Assembly: GCA_036927565.1 (NCBI GenBank)
Contig: JAYESD010000002.1
Span: 80,847,735 to 80,911,734, forward strand
DNA from: Tuctoria greenei
Taxonomy: Eukaryota > Streptophyta > Magnoliopsida > Poales > Poaceae
Direction of reading: 5' to 3'
Length of the DNA stretch: 64,000 nucleotides
The notes under the pieces were generated by a model. The model did not search any database. It saw nothing but the letters and a program-made list of their open reading frames with translations, and was not told where the DNA came from. Positions 21,964 through 34,410 of this stretch are shown in pieces (within the stretch, counting starts at the first letter, position 1; each line of letters begins with the position of its first letter). A program made the position numbers and the translations under genes.

Positions 21964-24687
21964 TTTGGAGCATTTAAAATCGATTTGGAGCAAAACCGCA
22001 CTTAAAATGCAGGAAAGTGCGGACTAGTCTGATTTTATTGAGGACTAGTCCGATTTCTCTCTGACTAAAAACGGACTTGTCCGATTTTGTGCGGACTAGT
22101 CCGATATTCCATGAATTCTTGAAAATTTGCTAAGTCCCTGGACTTTTCTGGACTAGTCCGGTGTTCTAGCGGACTTGTCCATTTTTCCTCTCTGTTCAAA
22201 TTCGGACTTGTCCGATATTTGGCCACACTTGTCCGATTTTCTCTCTGGACGACTTCGGACTAGTCCGTTCCTGTACGGACATGTCCGATATTTCGTGACT
22301 TTGAGTTGATCTTTTGTTTTATGGCTTGTTTCTTGGGTTTCACGTTAAGTGGGCCTAGGGACGTCGTGCCCAACTCTTTTAGAGCCCATGTGGGACTCTA
22401 AACCGGCCTCTACTCATCCCAAACTCGAAATCCATCTAACCCTAGCCTCCACCTCTATATAAACAGCCCCACCCCTTGGTTTGACATCTATTTGCCACTT
22501 TTCCACCCACCCAAACCCTAGTTCGTGGGGAGCCACCATCAAGGAGGGAGGAGAAGATCCCAAGCAAGAAGAAGAAGAGGAGGAAACAAAGGAGGATCAA
22601 GATCTCCACCAAGTTTCGTCCTTCACCACCAATTCATCTCCAAGTTCATCACCAACCCTAGATCATCAAGATCCAAGTGTTACCTCAAGTTTCTTGATTC
22701 ATTGGAGTTCTAAACACCTGGTATACCTTCTATTCTCTTTTCCTTACGAGAATTCAACCCCTAATCTCTGAATTTACGTCGATCTAGAAAACCCTAATCT
22801 GCTGATCTCATGAAGTGCGAACTTGTCCGGTCCCTAGCGGACTAGTCTGATCTTTCTGGTTAAATTGTGTTGAATTAATTCTAAGTTTGATCTAATCAAC
22901 TCCAAACCTGTATAAACTTGTTAAAATCTATTAGAACTAGTTATTGATCATTAAAAGCAATCTATTAACAAGTTCTACCTTGCATTTGCATTAATCATGC
23001 ATGTCATGTCATATTGAGTAATATTTGTGCACTCTTTGATTGTGTTTGTTTTCTTGTATGTTTATTGTGTGGATTAGACGGATTTGCGCTAGAAAGTGCC
23101 GCGGAGGATCTACAGCGCCAAGAGTTTGAAGGCTTTGACCCTAATCAACCGCAAGAGCAAGGCAAGTGTCATTGAAGCATATTGATCCTGTTTTAAAATA
23201 AATGTTTTGTTTGCAAAACTGCATGCTTGTGTCAATTTTGATGGGAATCCTATGGTAGGAAGTTTACTAGATTTGTTAAACCACCCTTGTCACCTGGAAT
23301 ATATGGTAGAGAGTCGGGAAGGGCTTTTTACCTTTTGCTTCGCTTAATCAACTGGGATGGAAACCAACTATACAACTCAATTTAATTAAGCATGGATGAG
23401 ATTATGGTTAACATGAATTGGTTAAATATGATATGGTAATGGGTGATCTAAGCAAGCCTGGTATGTGGATGGGTTGGATGTTATGGTGGTTTGCTTGCTT
23501 TAGATCTAAGGACCGGTTCATGCGAGAATAAGCCAGGATTACAGTGCCACCACGAGGCCAAGTATGGGTGCGGCGTAGCTGATTAATTAGGGCTTTGCCA
23601 GTGCTATTTGGACCATTAAGGATGCTCGGGGAAGGGGTAGTCGGATTGGGTTTGTTGATGATTGGTGGGACTACCCTGGGATCCGAATGGCTCAAAAGGG
23701 GGCCCTTGGTTGAAGATGTGCTCTGCGGGAGACATGGCCACCGGTGAAACCTCAGTGGGGTCTGAATAGGCTAGTAATCCCTTTGTAAAGGCTATTTTGT
23801 GATCTCTTGGCCACACACTGACGGAAGTGTGTAATATGACCGACGGGTCATGGGCATAAGGGAGATTCTTAGTCACCGAAAGGTGATGAAATCACGAACA
23901 CGTGGGTAAAGAGGTACAAACTCTGCAGAGTGTTAAATAAAACTATCATGATAGCCGTGCTCCCGGTTATGAGCACCTGGACAACTTCCATGATTAGAGG
24001 AAAATTGGAATTTGGGATGGTTATGGTTTGGTAATGGTTATGGATGGTTATGGATTAATTTCTGGTATTGAATATGGTTATTGACAATGGTAAAATATGG
24101 AATTATTGATGATGGTAGTGAATTCAGATTGGTATTATGCTATTACTTATGATTATGATGGGTTTACTTCACATACATATAATATATATATTGCTTTTCA
24201 AATGTTTTAATGTACTTTTCAGCACATTGCCATTATTATTGTCGACATTGAATAATCCACATGTCATACTTTCCACACTTGCTGAGTACGACATGTACTC
24301 ACTCTTGCAATCCCCCCCCAACAGTTGCAGGTCAGGATTGGGAGGTTAATGGTGATAATGCGGAGTTCTAGGCCGTGTCTACCGTCAGCTTTGCCTGTGG
24401 TGTTATTGGAGCTGCGCTATACCCTATTGCTTATGCTGCCTAGCTGTTTAGTTTGCTTAGTTTGCTTAATTAGTTTATTTCCGCTGCATTAGTTGAACTT
24501 GTCATTAATATTAATTAGAGCTTGTATTCGAGGATAATCTGGTTTGTGTAATAAAATTTGGTTAATTAATTTTGTTCTGTGGTAATTTTCTATATACTCT
24601 TTTGTGATTGCACTCGTGTATGTGTGATGAACATCCTGGGCACACATATGCGTTAGCTTGGTTCATTTTTCGGAATCGGGCGTCACA
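21870..24687 (+). repeat. 3' LTR of element C
   Basis: The LTR is 2,818 bp and pairs with 14217-17037. By eye the first 440 bp differ at roughly 18 sites, mostly C/T or G/A; the remainder looks closer. It holds the same palindromic motifs in U3 and has a shorter (AT)n run near 24180. Confidence 0.93.
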
Positions 24688-24692
24688 AGTCC

Positions 24693-25658
24693 GTTGTTGA
24701 CCGGACTAGTCTGGTGTCTAGTGACCGTTTGAATTTGGAAATTTGGCGGGTAGCGTGATTATCGTTGCTCAGTGTGGCAGTTGTCGGGAACTGACCAGGG
24801 GGTCAGTGGTCCCATAGTGCCAGACTAGTCCGTGGTCTAAGGCCGGACTAGTCCGCCCCCTTGCTGATGTAAGCAAAAGGGGCTCGTGACCTCTATAAAA
24901 AGGGGACCCCCGGGCTCATTTGAAAATGAATTGAACCCTAGCGCCGCCACAAGCATCCTAGAGCCTTCCAAGCCTTCTACTCGTCCTACCAACCCCCTAA
25001 GAGAAAATCTTGAAGAGATTAGGGTTTGGGGTGGAGAGTAAAGGAAGATCATCGCGCTTTGGATCTCGGTTTGATCTCTTGCACATTGTGTTGTGTTTTG
25101 TGGCTTGTGTGAGTTGAGCTTCGTGTGCTCCTCATTGAATTGATTTGTGGGAGCCTCAAGTTGTGAGTAGCCCCATCAAACTTTGTGATTACCCATTGAT
25201 ATAGTGGAAAGCGGGCCATCGTGGTGGCTTGGTGAGAGAAGGGTCAAGTGAGACCCGATCCTTGTGTAGACTTCTCAACGTGGAGGTAGGCTTCTTTGTG
25301 GAGCTGAACCACGAGATAAATTTCATTTCACTTGTCTTTCACTTTTTGTGATAACTAGCATTGCTATTAGGATTCACATTTGTCTTATTGCCTTACACTT
25401 GATCACTATTGTAAACATGCAATCTAAGTGTTTTAACATCACAATCTGATCTTCACAAGTTTGTTACATATTTCTTTTATTCTCTGTGAAGTTTAATTTC
25501 GCAAACAACTTGTAGAAATCAATTTTTAGGGTTTCCACCCTGTGCTGAGCGGACTAGTCCGGCCCTGACCAGACTAGTCTGGCCACATAGAATTAATCTC
25601 GTTTAATTAAGTCATTTCAGGTATTATTGCCTATTCACTCCCCTCTAGGCGACTTTCA
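24693..25658 (+). repeat. 3' LTR of element B, second part
   Basis: The LTR resumes after the target duplication AGTCC (24688-24692). It contains further palindromic motifs, a TATA box (TATAAAAA, 24894-24901), a leader starting after GGGGACCCCCGGG, a U5 with motif copies at about 25550-25582, and the end CTAGGCGACTTTCA. Both parts together give about 1.62 kb, in line with J. Confidence 0.85.
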
Positions 25659-26197
25659 CCGTCAAAACCTAATCTTCTTCATCCTCACAACTCACCTCAC
25701 GTTCTCTCTCCTCACTCAAGTGCCCCCAAGGTGATATGGCAATTTCTCCACCAAATCTTCTCAAATCTCCGTGGGAAACGATCTTCATCGCAAGGGGATC
25801 GAGGACCCCAAACTTGTCCGCATCAAAAACTCCTCCAACTCCGCAAATCGAAGGATTTGGTAAATTTTCTCCCAAACCCTAGAACCTTTGATTTCTTTTA
25901 TTTTGGACCAAGTAGCTTAGCTCCTCTAGTCTATACATGATTCCTTGGTGTATTTAACTATCTCTAGTCACTTTTGCATTGAGAAACTCCATTGCCTTGT
26001 AAGTTAGGGTTTAAGCAATTGAATATCGGACTAGTACGTCCTCATTGCAGACAAGTCCGGTACTCCGGACTAGTCCGCACTTGAGCACCGGACAAGTCCG
26101 ATTTTTTAATTGGACACAACCCTAATTTCCTTCTACTCAATGCATTCCGTTGCCATCAATCCTTATCTATGTCATGTATAACCTCCTTGTCAGGACA
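25659..26197 (+). repeat. Element D spacer before the aORF
   Basis: This noncoding spacer resembles A's spacer from about 1940. Motif copies at about 26027-26102 include CGGACTAGTCCG. It ends CTTGTCAG then GACA before the ATG at 26198, again a splice-acceptor-like context. Confidence 0.65.
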
Positions 26198-27772
26198 ATG
26201 TCGATTGAAAACATCTCCGACTTTGAAGACGAGATGGATCAAGATGTGTTGTCGTGAGTTTCAGAGTCTCGCTCTAACAAAAGGAAAGAGCGTGCTGCCG
26301 AGCCTTCGCCCACTCCACCTAGGATGCGGTGGAAGGTTGCAGTCAAGAAGCCAGCTTCAAAAGCTCAAGATATGGCTGGTTCTAGCTCAGCGGCTCATCG
26401 CCAATCCAAAGGGAAAGGCAAAGAGATTGCCTCTGGCCCAATTGGCCCTCTCAAGATGAGTGCTCCAAGGAAGGGGAATAGAGACCTCTCGGAAGAAAAA
26501 TTCAATGGCAAGGGGAGTGATGTGGCTTGGAAGCTAAGGAAAGTCGATGCTTATGGCAGTGCTAAGAAGGCAGTTGATCCAAGGTTTTGGAGCAACTTCC
26601 ACGCGGACTACTACAATTTCATGTACCTGTAGATGAAGACTCCAGTAGTCCGCAATGAATGGATTGGCTGGAGCCACTTTGAAAGAAAAAGCTGTAGTCA
26701 AAGGACAGGCTGCAGAATTACCAGAATGGCCTTTGATGAAGTGTGGTACAGGCTGCAGAGAGGCATGGCCTCAAGGACTTGTTTGCTTTTAGGTACAACT
26801 AGAATGATGAGGTCATAACACAGTTCTTTGCAACCTACTTCTTTGCCAGTGATGAAGAAGAGCAAGTGACTTGGATGACTCATGGATCCAAGTACACTAT
26901 GACATATGATGAGTTTGCTAGGCTTCTGCACCTTGGCGACACTGGTAGCAATGAAGTGATTATTCACAACATTGGGATTTTAGAGAAGGACAAGATGGAC
27001 TTTCTCTATGATACCCGTCTCAAGTACAACCCTCCATCAACCAAGAACATGAAGCCCTTCTTCATGGTTCTCAACAGGGCGCTTAGGAAGATAATTGCTC
27101 TGAAGGACAGAAATGCAGGGAGTGTCCAAGGCTACCTGAGGACATTGATGAATGTGATCAGCAAGAGAAGGAAATTTGACATCTTCGACTACATATGGAA
27201 TGATATGGTGAACATTTTCTGCACCCCTAACCATTCCTGTGGCTATGCGCCTTATATCATGTTCATGATAGAGAAGGTCACAGGGATTGAGTTTGTGAAA
27301 GATGTTGAGCACACAGCCTTGAGGCCCCAGAAGCCTCCCCAAGCCACTCCAGCCGCTCTCCACCTGCCTCAATTGAAGAACACCATGAGAGAGCTCAAGG
27401 AGATGCAAGGACTGCCTCTAACACTAGGGCCCCTCCTCACAAAGGGTCTCCTGGTGGTATTGTGAAGTACCTGACTGCTATCTTCGGTTCTTGCCGCAAA
27501 ACAGAGGTGAAAGTCCACAAGTTGAACAAGGCAAGGAAAGAGGACATGAGGTACATAAGAAAAATGTCAAAGCCATATGCCATAAGCTGGAGATTGAGCC
27601 TGTTGGATCTCCAGTTATCTCCAAGGACTCTCCATCTGACTTCTCGGAGCTTCCACCTTTATCTCCTTTCGAGCTTGCCTACTTTGGCATTGGGGGCTCG
27701 ATGAGTGTTTCTCATCCTCCTCCTCAGGCTGACAACAATGAAGACGATGAAAGGACGGACAACAAGGAGTGA
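26198..27772 (+). pseudogene. Element D additional ORF, broken
   Basis: The ATG is at 26198 (SIENISDFEDEMD). There is a stop near 26255, then a long open stretch with KKPASKA, FNGKGSDVAWKLRKVDAYG and RFWSNFHADYY. A TAG lies at 26630-26632. A short insertion of about 35 bp near 26697-26735 disrupts the part equivalent to AFDEVI in A. The core resumes with WMTHGSKYTM, PSTKNMKPFF and SCGYAPY to about 27400, and after a frameshift GIVKYLTAIFGSC leads to the acidic tail at 27772. It is most similar to A. No membrane segment is seen and the function is unknown. Confidence 0.78.
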
Positions 27773-27825
27773 GTCGATGATGCCTAGTAGATCCCTCTTC
27801 TCCTTCTTTTTGGTGCTTAGATGCC

Positions 27826-27838
27826 AAAGGGGGAGATA
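27826..27838 (+). other. First polypurine tract, element D
   Basis: AAAGGGGGAGATA comes after TTTTTGGTGCTTAGATGCC. It is better preserved than D's second tract, which reads AAAAAAAGAAGAGAT (28243-28257) and has lost its G-run. Confidence 0.6.
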
Positions 27839-28116
27839 TTGAGGGGTAGTCATTAGGTTGTAGCAGTAGATGAGAGATGAGATCTATTTTTGTATCTTTT
27901 GCTCTTTGTTATGCTTTTGGTGCTGTAAGACTTCTTTTAATGCTGTAAATCTCTTATTATGTTACTAATGATGTTTATGAAGTTTGTCATGATGCTTTCA
28001 TATGATCTATATTTATGCTCTGAAATTGGCATACATGCTTGATGTTGATACGATTATGTCATTTACCTCATTCTCATCACAATTATTGTTCACACACATA
28101 TAGTTTTGCATCCCAC

Positions 28117-28188
28117 CATAAAGAGTGCACATATGTCTTATGATTTCATTGCTTAATTTATTCCAAGCTCATATGTGCACACTTTATG
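28117..28188 (+). other. Candidate covarying hairpin between PPTs, element D
   Basis: The 19-nt arms 28117-28135 and 28170-28188 pair with one A-A mismatch at the same place as in A. Next to it an A-T pair of A is a G-C pair here, changed on both arms. Confidence 0.6.
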
Positions 28189-28257
28189 AAAATTGGGATT
28201 TTTATCATATTTGTGGAATCTCAATTGGTTGTCATCAATCACAAAAAAAGAAGAGAT

Positions 28258-29810
28258 TGAAAGTGCATCTAGGCATCTCTTGTGGGTTTTGGTTGATTTA
28301 TAACAAACAAATGAGATCCTAACAAACATGTTGAGATGAGCGCAGATGTTAATGAAATTATGAAGAAAGCGCAAAAAGAAAGGAGAATGAGGAATCTATG
28401 TGGAAAAGAGCTTAAGAGTTGAATAGAATACCTTGTTGTGTATGGAGTGTGTTGGAGAAACACACCCCAAGAGCTCAAGCAAAAGAAATCAGCCTCACTG
28501 CACAAAATTTCACAAATCCGGACTAGTTCAATATTCACCGGACTAGTCCGATATCTCTCTCACTAAGATCGGACTAGTCCCCCCTAGTGCGGACTAGTCC
28601 TTAGCATTTCACATCTGTTCAAAAACGGACAAGTCCGATATCACCACAGACTAGTCCGATATCTTTCTGACTAAAAACAGACAAGTCCGCCCCTGTGCAG
28701 ACTTGTCCTCGGAACCTCACACTTTACACAGAAACGGAAAAGTCTGATATCACCACGAACTAGTCCAAAAACTCTCTGACTAAAATTGGACAAGTCTCCC
28801 CATTGCGGACTTGTCCTAAATTTTACATGAGGATCACCACACCAGACTAGTTCGATATGTGCTAGACTTGTCCGAACACTTCTAGAGACCAAATCGGACT
28901 AGTCCGCATATTTTCGGACAAGTCCGATATATCAGAACACTTAGGGTTTCCCACACGCCACATACCGGACTAGTACGGAGTCCACCATGGACTAGTCCGG
29001 ACATCGCAAACCCTAACAGTAACTTTTGGAAACCCTAGTATAAATAGAGGTGTACGACACTACAACCAACTCTCTCGATTCCCCGCGCCGTCACACCTCC
29101 CAAGAGCCCTAAAAACACATATCTCCACACATTCTAACCCAAAAGAAGATCAAATCTTTGAGGATTAGCATTGATCAAAAGGAGAGACTTGTTTCACACG
29201 TCTTGAGCTCTTGGGTTTGATTCTCTCATACACTCTTGTTGTTTACTGCATATATTTTGAGTGTGTTTGGTGGTGTTCATCTTTGTACATCTTGGGGAGC
29301 CCTCAACTTGTGAGAAGGCCCCTTGAATTCGGTTATTTGCCTCTTTGTGATTAGTGGAAGAGAATCGACCTCCGTGGCGATTCGACGAGGGTAGGGTTGG
29401 TGAAGACCCGGTCCTCCGTTGACTCCTCAACGTGGATGTAGGTTTCCTTCGTGGGGATTGAACCATGGGATAAAATCACTTCTTGAGCACTTTTGTTCTT
29501 ATTGTTCATCTCATTCTAGCGTTTACTTAATCTTGGATAACTTACGTCAAAACATTGAAATCAAAGTTAATTTGTACCATACATAGTTTCATTGTCATGA
29601 TACATCCAATTTGCAACTTACTTTCCGTTGCATAGAGTACTTCACGTCGATTCTTCGATCCAACTTGATCGATCTAGTCAACACACACTGGACTAGTCCG
29701 CACCTTACCGGACTAGTCCAATTTCTCTATATTTGATCAAGTTGTTAAGTGTTTCAGGATCCGACGAAATTTCAAAAAGGCATATTCATCCCCCCTATAG
29801 GCTACATTCA
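28258..29810 (+). repeat. 3' LTR of element D
   Basis: The LTR is 1,553 bp, TGAAAG to CATTCA. Its U3 motif cluster (28517-28997) is more degenerate than A's, with variants such as CAGACAAGTCCG. TATAAATA is at 29039-29046, and two motifs lie near the U5 end (29689-29720). Confidence 0.85.
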
Positions 29811-30557
29811 CCCATAACCACCAACTAAGAACCCTAGCACTGCCACTGCATCCAAGAGCACAAAAACACTCCTCCTCACACATTCTAAGGATCTAAGAGT
29901 CAAATCTTTAGGAGTTGGCAATTGGGAAAGGGGGAGTGACGATGTCATCGATATTGAGCTCTTGGGTTTGATTTCTCACACACTCCTGTTGATTATTGTG
30001 TAATTATTCGAGTGTGTTGATCTCTATTTTCGTTTGTAATCATGTGAGAGCCCTCAGCTTGTGAGGTAGCCCCATTAACTCGATGATTACCCTGTGATAG
30101 TGAAACTCAAGTCGGCCTTCGTGGTGACTTGAAGAGGTAAAGAGTTGGTTGAGACTCGACTCTGTGTGAACTCCTCAACAAGGACATAGATCTATTTTGT
30201 GAGATCGAACCTCGGTAAAAATCCTTTGTCTCATGTGTTCTAGATCTTTATTTTTGCAATCATCTTATCTAAAGCATATACTTTATTATATTTGCAACTT
30301 GTATAAATATTGTATTCTACGTGTAAATTACTCATCCTGAACACTTGCTAAAGTTGTTAGAATAGTCTACTACATTCCGCTGCTGTAACGTTCGAGAAAA
30401 AACACAAAATAGTTAATCCTTTCGTAGGTGTAACAAGCACACCGGACTAGTCCGCATCCAAAGCGAGATTAGTCCGACCCTCCTTTATTTGACAATTCTG
30501 TTAAGTGTTGCAGGAAAAAGTTTCAACACCTATTCACCCCCCTCTAGGCCACAATCA
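29811..30557 (+). repeat. 5' LTR of element E, downstream remainder
   Basis: The stretch begins CCCATAACCACC, which matches the transcribed leader of E's own 3' LTR (from 45136). It runs through U5 with motif copies near 30441-30480 and ends CTCTAGGCCACAATCA. The upstream portion was displaced beyond the window by the insertion of D. Confidence 0.78.
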
Positions 30558-30558
30558 A

Positions 30559-30570
30559 TTGGTATTGGAG
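30559..30570 (+). other. Altered primer-binding site of element E
   Basis: TTGGTATTGGAGC directly follows the LTR. Compared with the tRNA-iMet complement TGGTATCAGAGC, the central CA is TG. Confidence 0.6.
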
Positions 30571-30611
30571 CAAGGCTATCCATTTACGAGACTCATCGCT
30601 CGAAGAGACAA

Positions 30612-32937
30612 ATGGCCACCGACAAGACCAACGAGATCCCGAAAATGCCCATCATTGGAGACGAACAAGACACCAAGGTGTTCGATGTGCTCAAGTAGCA
30701 TGAACACGATGATGAAGAAGTGCACCAACTCAAGATGCTTCCAAGGAAGAAGCTCTAAAGCCAAAAGGGCAAGACAGAATACAAGAAGCCGACGGGGAGT
30801 GGTCATCATGACTACTCTCGATATCCTTTTAATTACGATCGTCTTAATTCTAACAATCACTATCTTTCTATACCCACAGGAAGACCTCCACATTTTAACG
30901 GTAATGATTATACAATGTGGAAATACAATATGAAAATGCACCTCATTTCATTAAACTCTAGTCTTTGGCATGTTTTGTGTATATGTATAGATATCCCAGA
31001 CACAGACGATGAACTCACCGGAGCAAGAACAAGCAATTCACCGCAATGCACAAGCTGTTGTGGTGATCACTTCATCCTTGAGCCGAGAAGAGTTTACCAA
31101 GGTGGATGGGTTGGAAAGTGCCAAGGAAATATGGGATACCCTCAAGACCGCGCATGAAGAAAATCGCTCCGTTCGTGAAGCAAAAATCAAAATGCTTGAA
31201 GGGGAATCGGGGAGATTTGCCATTGAAGATGGTGAATCCCCTCAAGAAATGTACAACTGAATGAAAACACTTATCAACAAGATCCGTACCTATGAAAGCA
31301 AGAAGTAGACTGATCATGAGGTTGTCAAGAGGATGATAAGGGCATTCATGCCTCGCAATGTCACCTTATGCTCCATGATTCGAGAAAGCTGGGGTTCCAC
31401 AAAATGACTCCGGATGAACTACTGGGCAAAATCATCAATCATGAGATGATGGAAAAGGAAGATCAATATGTGAAGAATGTTGTCGAGCTCACCTCATCAA
31501 AGAATAAGGGGGTGGCCTTCAAGGCGACTTGCAAATCAAAATATAAGAAAGTCCATAAGGTGCAAGGTGATGAAGATAGTGACAATGTGAGCACCAACAT
31601 GGATGACAAAGAAATGGTCCTCTTCATTAAAAGGTTTAAGAGGATGATGAGGAGGAGAAAAGGCAACAAATCTAGTGAAGGCAAGAGTAAGGATAAAGAG
31701 AAGTCCAAATCTAGGAGTTCATGCTACAATTGTGGTGAATATGGGCATTTCATAGTTGATTGCCCATATGAAAAAGATGACAAGAAAAAAGGAAGCTAAA
31801 CAACATGACAAGAAGACGTTCAAGAAGAAGAACAAGTAGGCCAAGCACACATTGGCAAGGAGTGGGACTCAAATGACGAGTCCTCCTCCGAAGACGAAGA
31901 TAGAGTGGAAACTATTGTTATTAGGAAACCTTATATGAAGTCTACTGTCTTTCCAAGCTTGGTAGGACAGAAGAAGCCAAACCACACTTGCCTTATGGCC
32001 AAGGAAGGCAATAAAAAGGTTAAGTCTAAACCTTCATCTTTACATTCCCTCAGTGATGATGATATCGATAGCAGTGATGAAAATCAACACATGTTTAAGG
32101 ACTTAAGTAACAGTGCATTAGCTAATATGAAAAAGTTGTCAGATGATATATTTGAGAAGTAAGATCTTATCAACCTACAAGAAGATATGCTCATACTTAC
32201 AAGGAGAGATATTTTGAGGTTGAAAAGGCTCTCGATCTTGAAAAGGAAAAGAGATACACTTAAGCGTGAGCTAGCTTTGAGCAAGGAAACTTGCTCAAAT
32301 CTAAATGATTTGAATGTTGTACTTAAGGATGAGCTTGTTAGCTTGACAAAAGTTAACAAGAACCTACAAGTACAAGTTGAATCACTCAAGCAAAGTGCTC
32401 CTCCTCCTCCTCCTCTAAGAGCTCACCTTCTCCAAATATCGAGTCTATTCCACCTACAACTTGTAATTGTGCTAATTTGGTTCTTGACCTGAAAAATGGG
32501 CTTAAAGTTGTACAAAGCAAAAATTCACCCAAAGGTGACATTTTTGACAAGGAGAAAATCAAGTATGCAAGAAGTGCATACTCGGTCTCTAGAGCTCCTA
32601 ATGTTAAGGATGGCCTTGGATATTCTCGGGGTGAACAACGTAAAGCTAAAAACCCCAAGAATTACAAGAAATCGAATTCTTTTGTCAAGAGAGGCTCAAA
32701 TCAAGTTGAGAACACCAAATATGTCTCTTCCTTTCTTAAAAAAACTAAAATTGAACAGCAAACCTTATTTCATACTTTTGATGCATCCTACGTTCTTATG
32801 AAAAATAGATTTGGTTATGTTTATGCAAAATATGCAGGGCACACCACAAGAGACCCAAACTTGTGTGTGGGTGCCTAAATCACTTGTGACTAACGTTCGA
32901 GGACCCAAACAAGCTTGGGTACCTAGAACCAAGGCAT
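30612..32937 (+). pseudogene. Element E gag, degenerate
   Basis: The ATG is at 30612 (ATDKTNEIPKMPII). The gag core is recognisable through YTMWKYNMKMHLISL, RNAQAVVVITSSLS and FHKMTPDELLGKIINHEMM. The zinc knuckle CYNCGEYGHFIVDC (31720-31763) is intact. The Glu/Ser-rich region and coiled coil extend to about 32400, and the end has KDGLGYSRG and AWVPRTKA. Stops occur near 30696, 30757, 31258, 31306, 31797 and 32160, with frameshifts near 31005 and 32395. It resembles B and J gag throughout. Confidence 0.8.
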
Positions 32938-33503
32938 AATCCTGTTTTGTAGGTGTACCCCCTCCAGTGGATCCAAAGAGTTGCTTGATAGGCATCAACC
33001 ACATGATCGAAGGAAAAGAAAATATTCATGGGGTACAATGAAAATCCAAGTTCATTTCCACCCGAACCGTCATCAAAAGACTCAAAGTGTACAACAACCA
33101 GAGAGCAATGATCAAGGGGGAGCTTATATAAAAGAAAAAAACTCAATTTTTACAAGCCTCAACAAGATCAAGATAATCAATATAACGATGGAGGCAATGA
33201 TCAAGGGGGGGGGGGGGGAGAAGAAAATGAAGAAGAAAAAGTGGAGACAAGACCATAAATGAATCACCCAAGAGTGCATCAAGAACTTCATCAAACGTCC
33301 AACATGGATAAAGACAAGCTCCAATGAGAACCAGCTTGCATCCCTATCATGACAAAGTTGATCTATATATGGTCCAAAGAGGTACACCGTTCTATTTTTG
33401 GCTCTATTGTATCTTGGTACATCTAGCCTCAATATCATACTGAGTATATGTTTTGTGTACAACATTTCAAGTCACTGCGATTCTAGAAATATGGCTTGAA
33501 ACA
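32938..33503 (+). pseudogene. Element E pol remnant with multiple internal deletions
   Basis: About 560 bp replace the roughly 3.2 kb of pol seen in B. Recognisable pieces in order: the protease neighbourhood (32950-33045, compare B 7294-7390); the acidic integrase-RT linker with a 14-G run (33140-33300, compare B 8700-8890); a short RT piece (33370-33470, compare B 9825-9945); and the last codons SRNMA with stop (33483-33500). The integrase core, the YVDD region and RNase H are gone. It encodes nothing functional. Confidence 0.72.
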
Positions 33504-34410
33504 TTGCATACCTGATTGCCTCTTCAAAGTTTACTTATTTTGCGAAAATTGTTCCCCTATCTCAATTTTCTCTCGAAACCTATTTTAATTATTGAATCTT
33601 GGTGAATTATGGCCATCTTATGATTGTTGATTGCTTACTGGTCATATTCATCAAGATTATTTGTGAAATGATGTCCTAAAGATAAATATTAGTTCAAATT
33701 CCCAAAATCTCGTTGTTCTGTTTTAAATCTGTCTAGTTGACTCAAACTAGTCTGTGGTCAGCATCGGACTAGTCCGTTGCTAGAGACTAGTCCGGCTCTG
33801 GTACGGTGTACCGGACTAGTCCAGTCCTTGTGCGGACTAGTCCACTACTCTCGGGCTTAACCCTAGCCTGCCGCCAATCCCTCTCCTTCTTCCTCCTCAC
33901 AACTCCCATTGCACTCTCTCCTCAAGCAAGAGCTCCGAAGGCAGAATCGACTTTTCCCCACTGAAATCGAGTTTTTCTCCTTGGGAATCACTCTCCTAGG
34001 TGCAGATCTTCCTCCTCCAGACTAATCCGGACTCATACTCCGCCCCTCTCATAGGATTCCTCAAATTTTGGTAAGAATCACTTCAAACCCTAGTTCTTAC
34101 CTTTTCTCAATCTTTGCTCACTTTCCTTGATTCCTATGGTATACATTGCAATGCTATATGTATTCCTTTTGTCCTCCTACCTTTTTGCATCAATCTTGGT
34201 TAGATTTGTTGAAATAAGAAGTTAGGGTTTATACGGCTGAACCGGACTAGTCCGATCCTTAGAGCAGACAAGTCCAGTACCCCGGACAAGTCCGCACCCT
34301 AAAACCGGACAAGTTCGACCCCTTGACAGTTTGAACCTCTAAATTCTTATCTCTACAAAGTCTAACTCACCTTATTCTTACCATACCTTGTACTCTAAGT
34401 GCCAGGCACG
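33504..34410 (+). repeat. Element E pol-aORF spacer
   Basis: This noncoding stretch holds a conserved hairpin region at 33598-33655, palindromic motifs at about 33735-33850 and 34242-34322, and GTGCCAG before the ATG at 34411. It has the same order as A and B. Confidence 0.65.
33598..33655 (+). other. Candidate hairpin at pol-aORF junction, element E
   Basis: The arms 33598-33615 and 33639-33655 pair with one bulge and G-U wobbles. The loop holds GATTGTTGATTGCTTAC as in B. Confidence 0.5.

Larger units (their letters stand above)
14217..24687 (+). mobile_element. Ty3/gypsy chromovirus (Tekay type) element C, full length
   Basis: Two LTRs of about 2.82 kb, starting TGTAACACCC and ending GGGCGTCACA, flank a primer-binding site, gag, pol in the gypsy order (protease, RT, RNase H, integrase), a chromodomain-like end and a PPT. 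The target duplication AGTCC lies at 14212-14216 and 24688-24692. The element is structurally complete but coding-dead: stops at 17387, 18673, 18676, 19591 and 20095, a frameshift near 17963, a lost zinc-knuckle Cys and an Asp-to-Asn change in the integrase core. Confidence 0.95.
6094..25658 (+). mobile_element. Sirevirus-type Ty1/copia retrotransposon B, interrupted by gypsy C
   Basis: B starts in mid-gag, where element A was inserted, and continues through protease, integrase, RT/RNase H, aORF and PPTs to the 3' LTR (13564-14216 plus 24693-25658). Its LTR ends GACTTTCA, a perfect inverted partner of its TGAAAGT start. It is inserted in the pol-aORF spacer of element D; the expected target duplication is CCGTC (25659-25663). 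Its LTR type matches element J more closely than A or D. Confidence 0.88.
25659..29810 (+). mobile_element. Sirevirus-type retrotransposon D, 3' end
   Basis: Only the region downstream of pol is in the window, because B inserted in D's pol-aORF spacer. It holds spacer, aORF, PPTs with hairpin, and a 3' LTR (28258-29810). D's LTR is most like that of A. D is inserted in a sirevirus LTR of element E; the expected duplication CCCAT is at 29811-29815. Confidence 0.85.
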
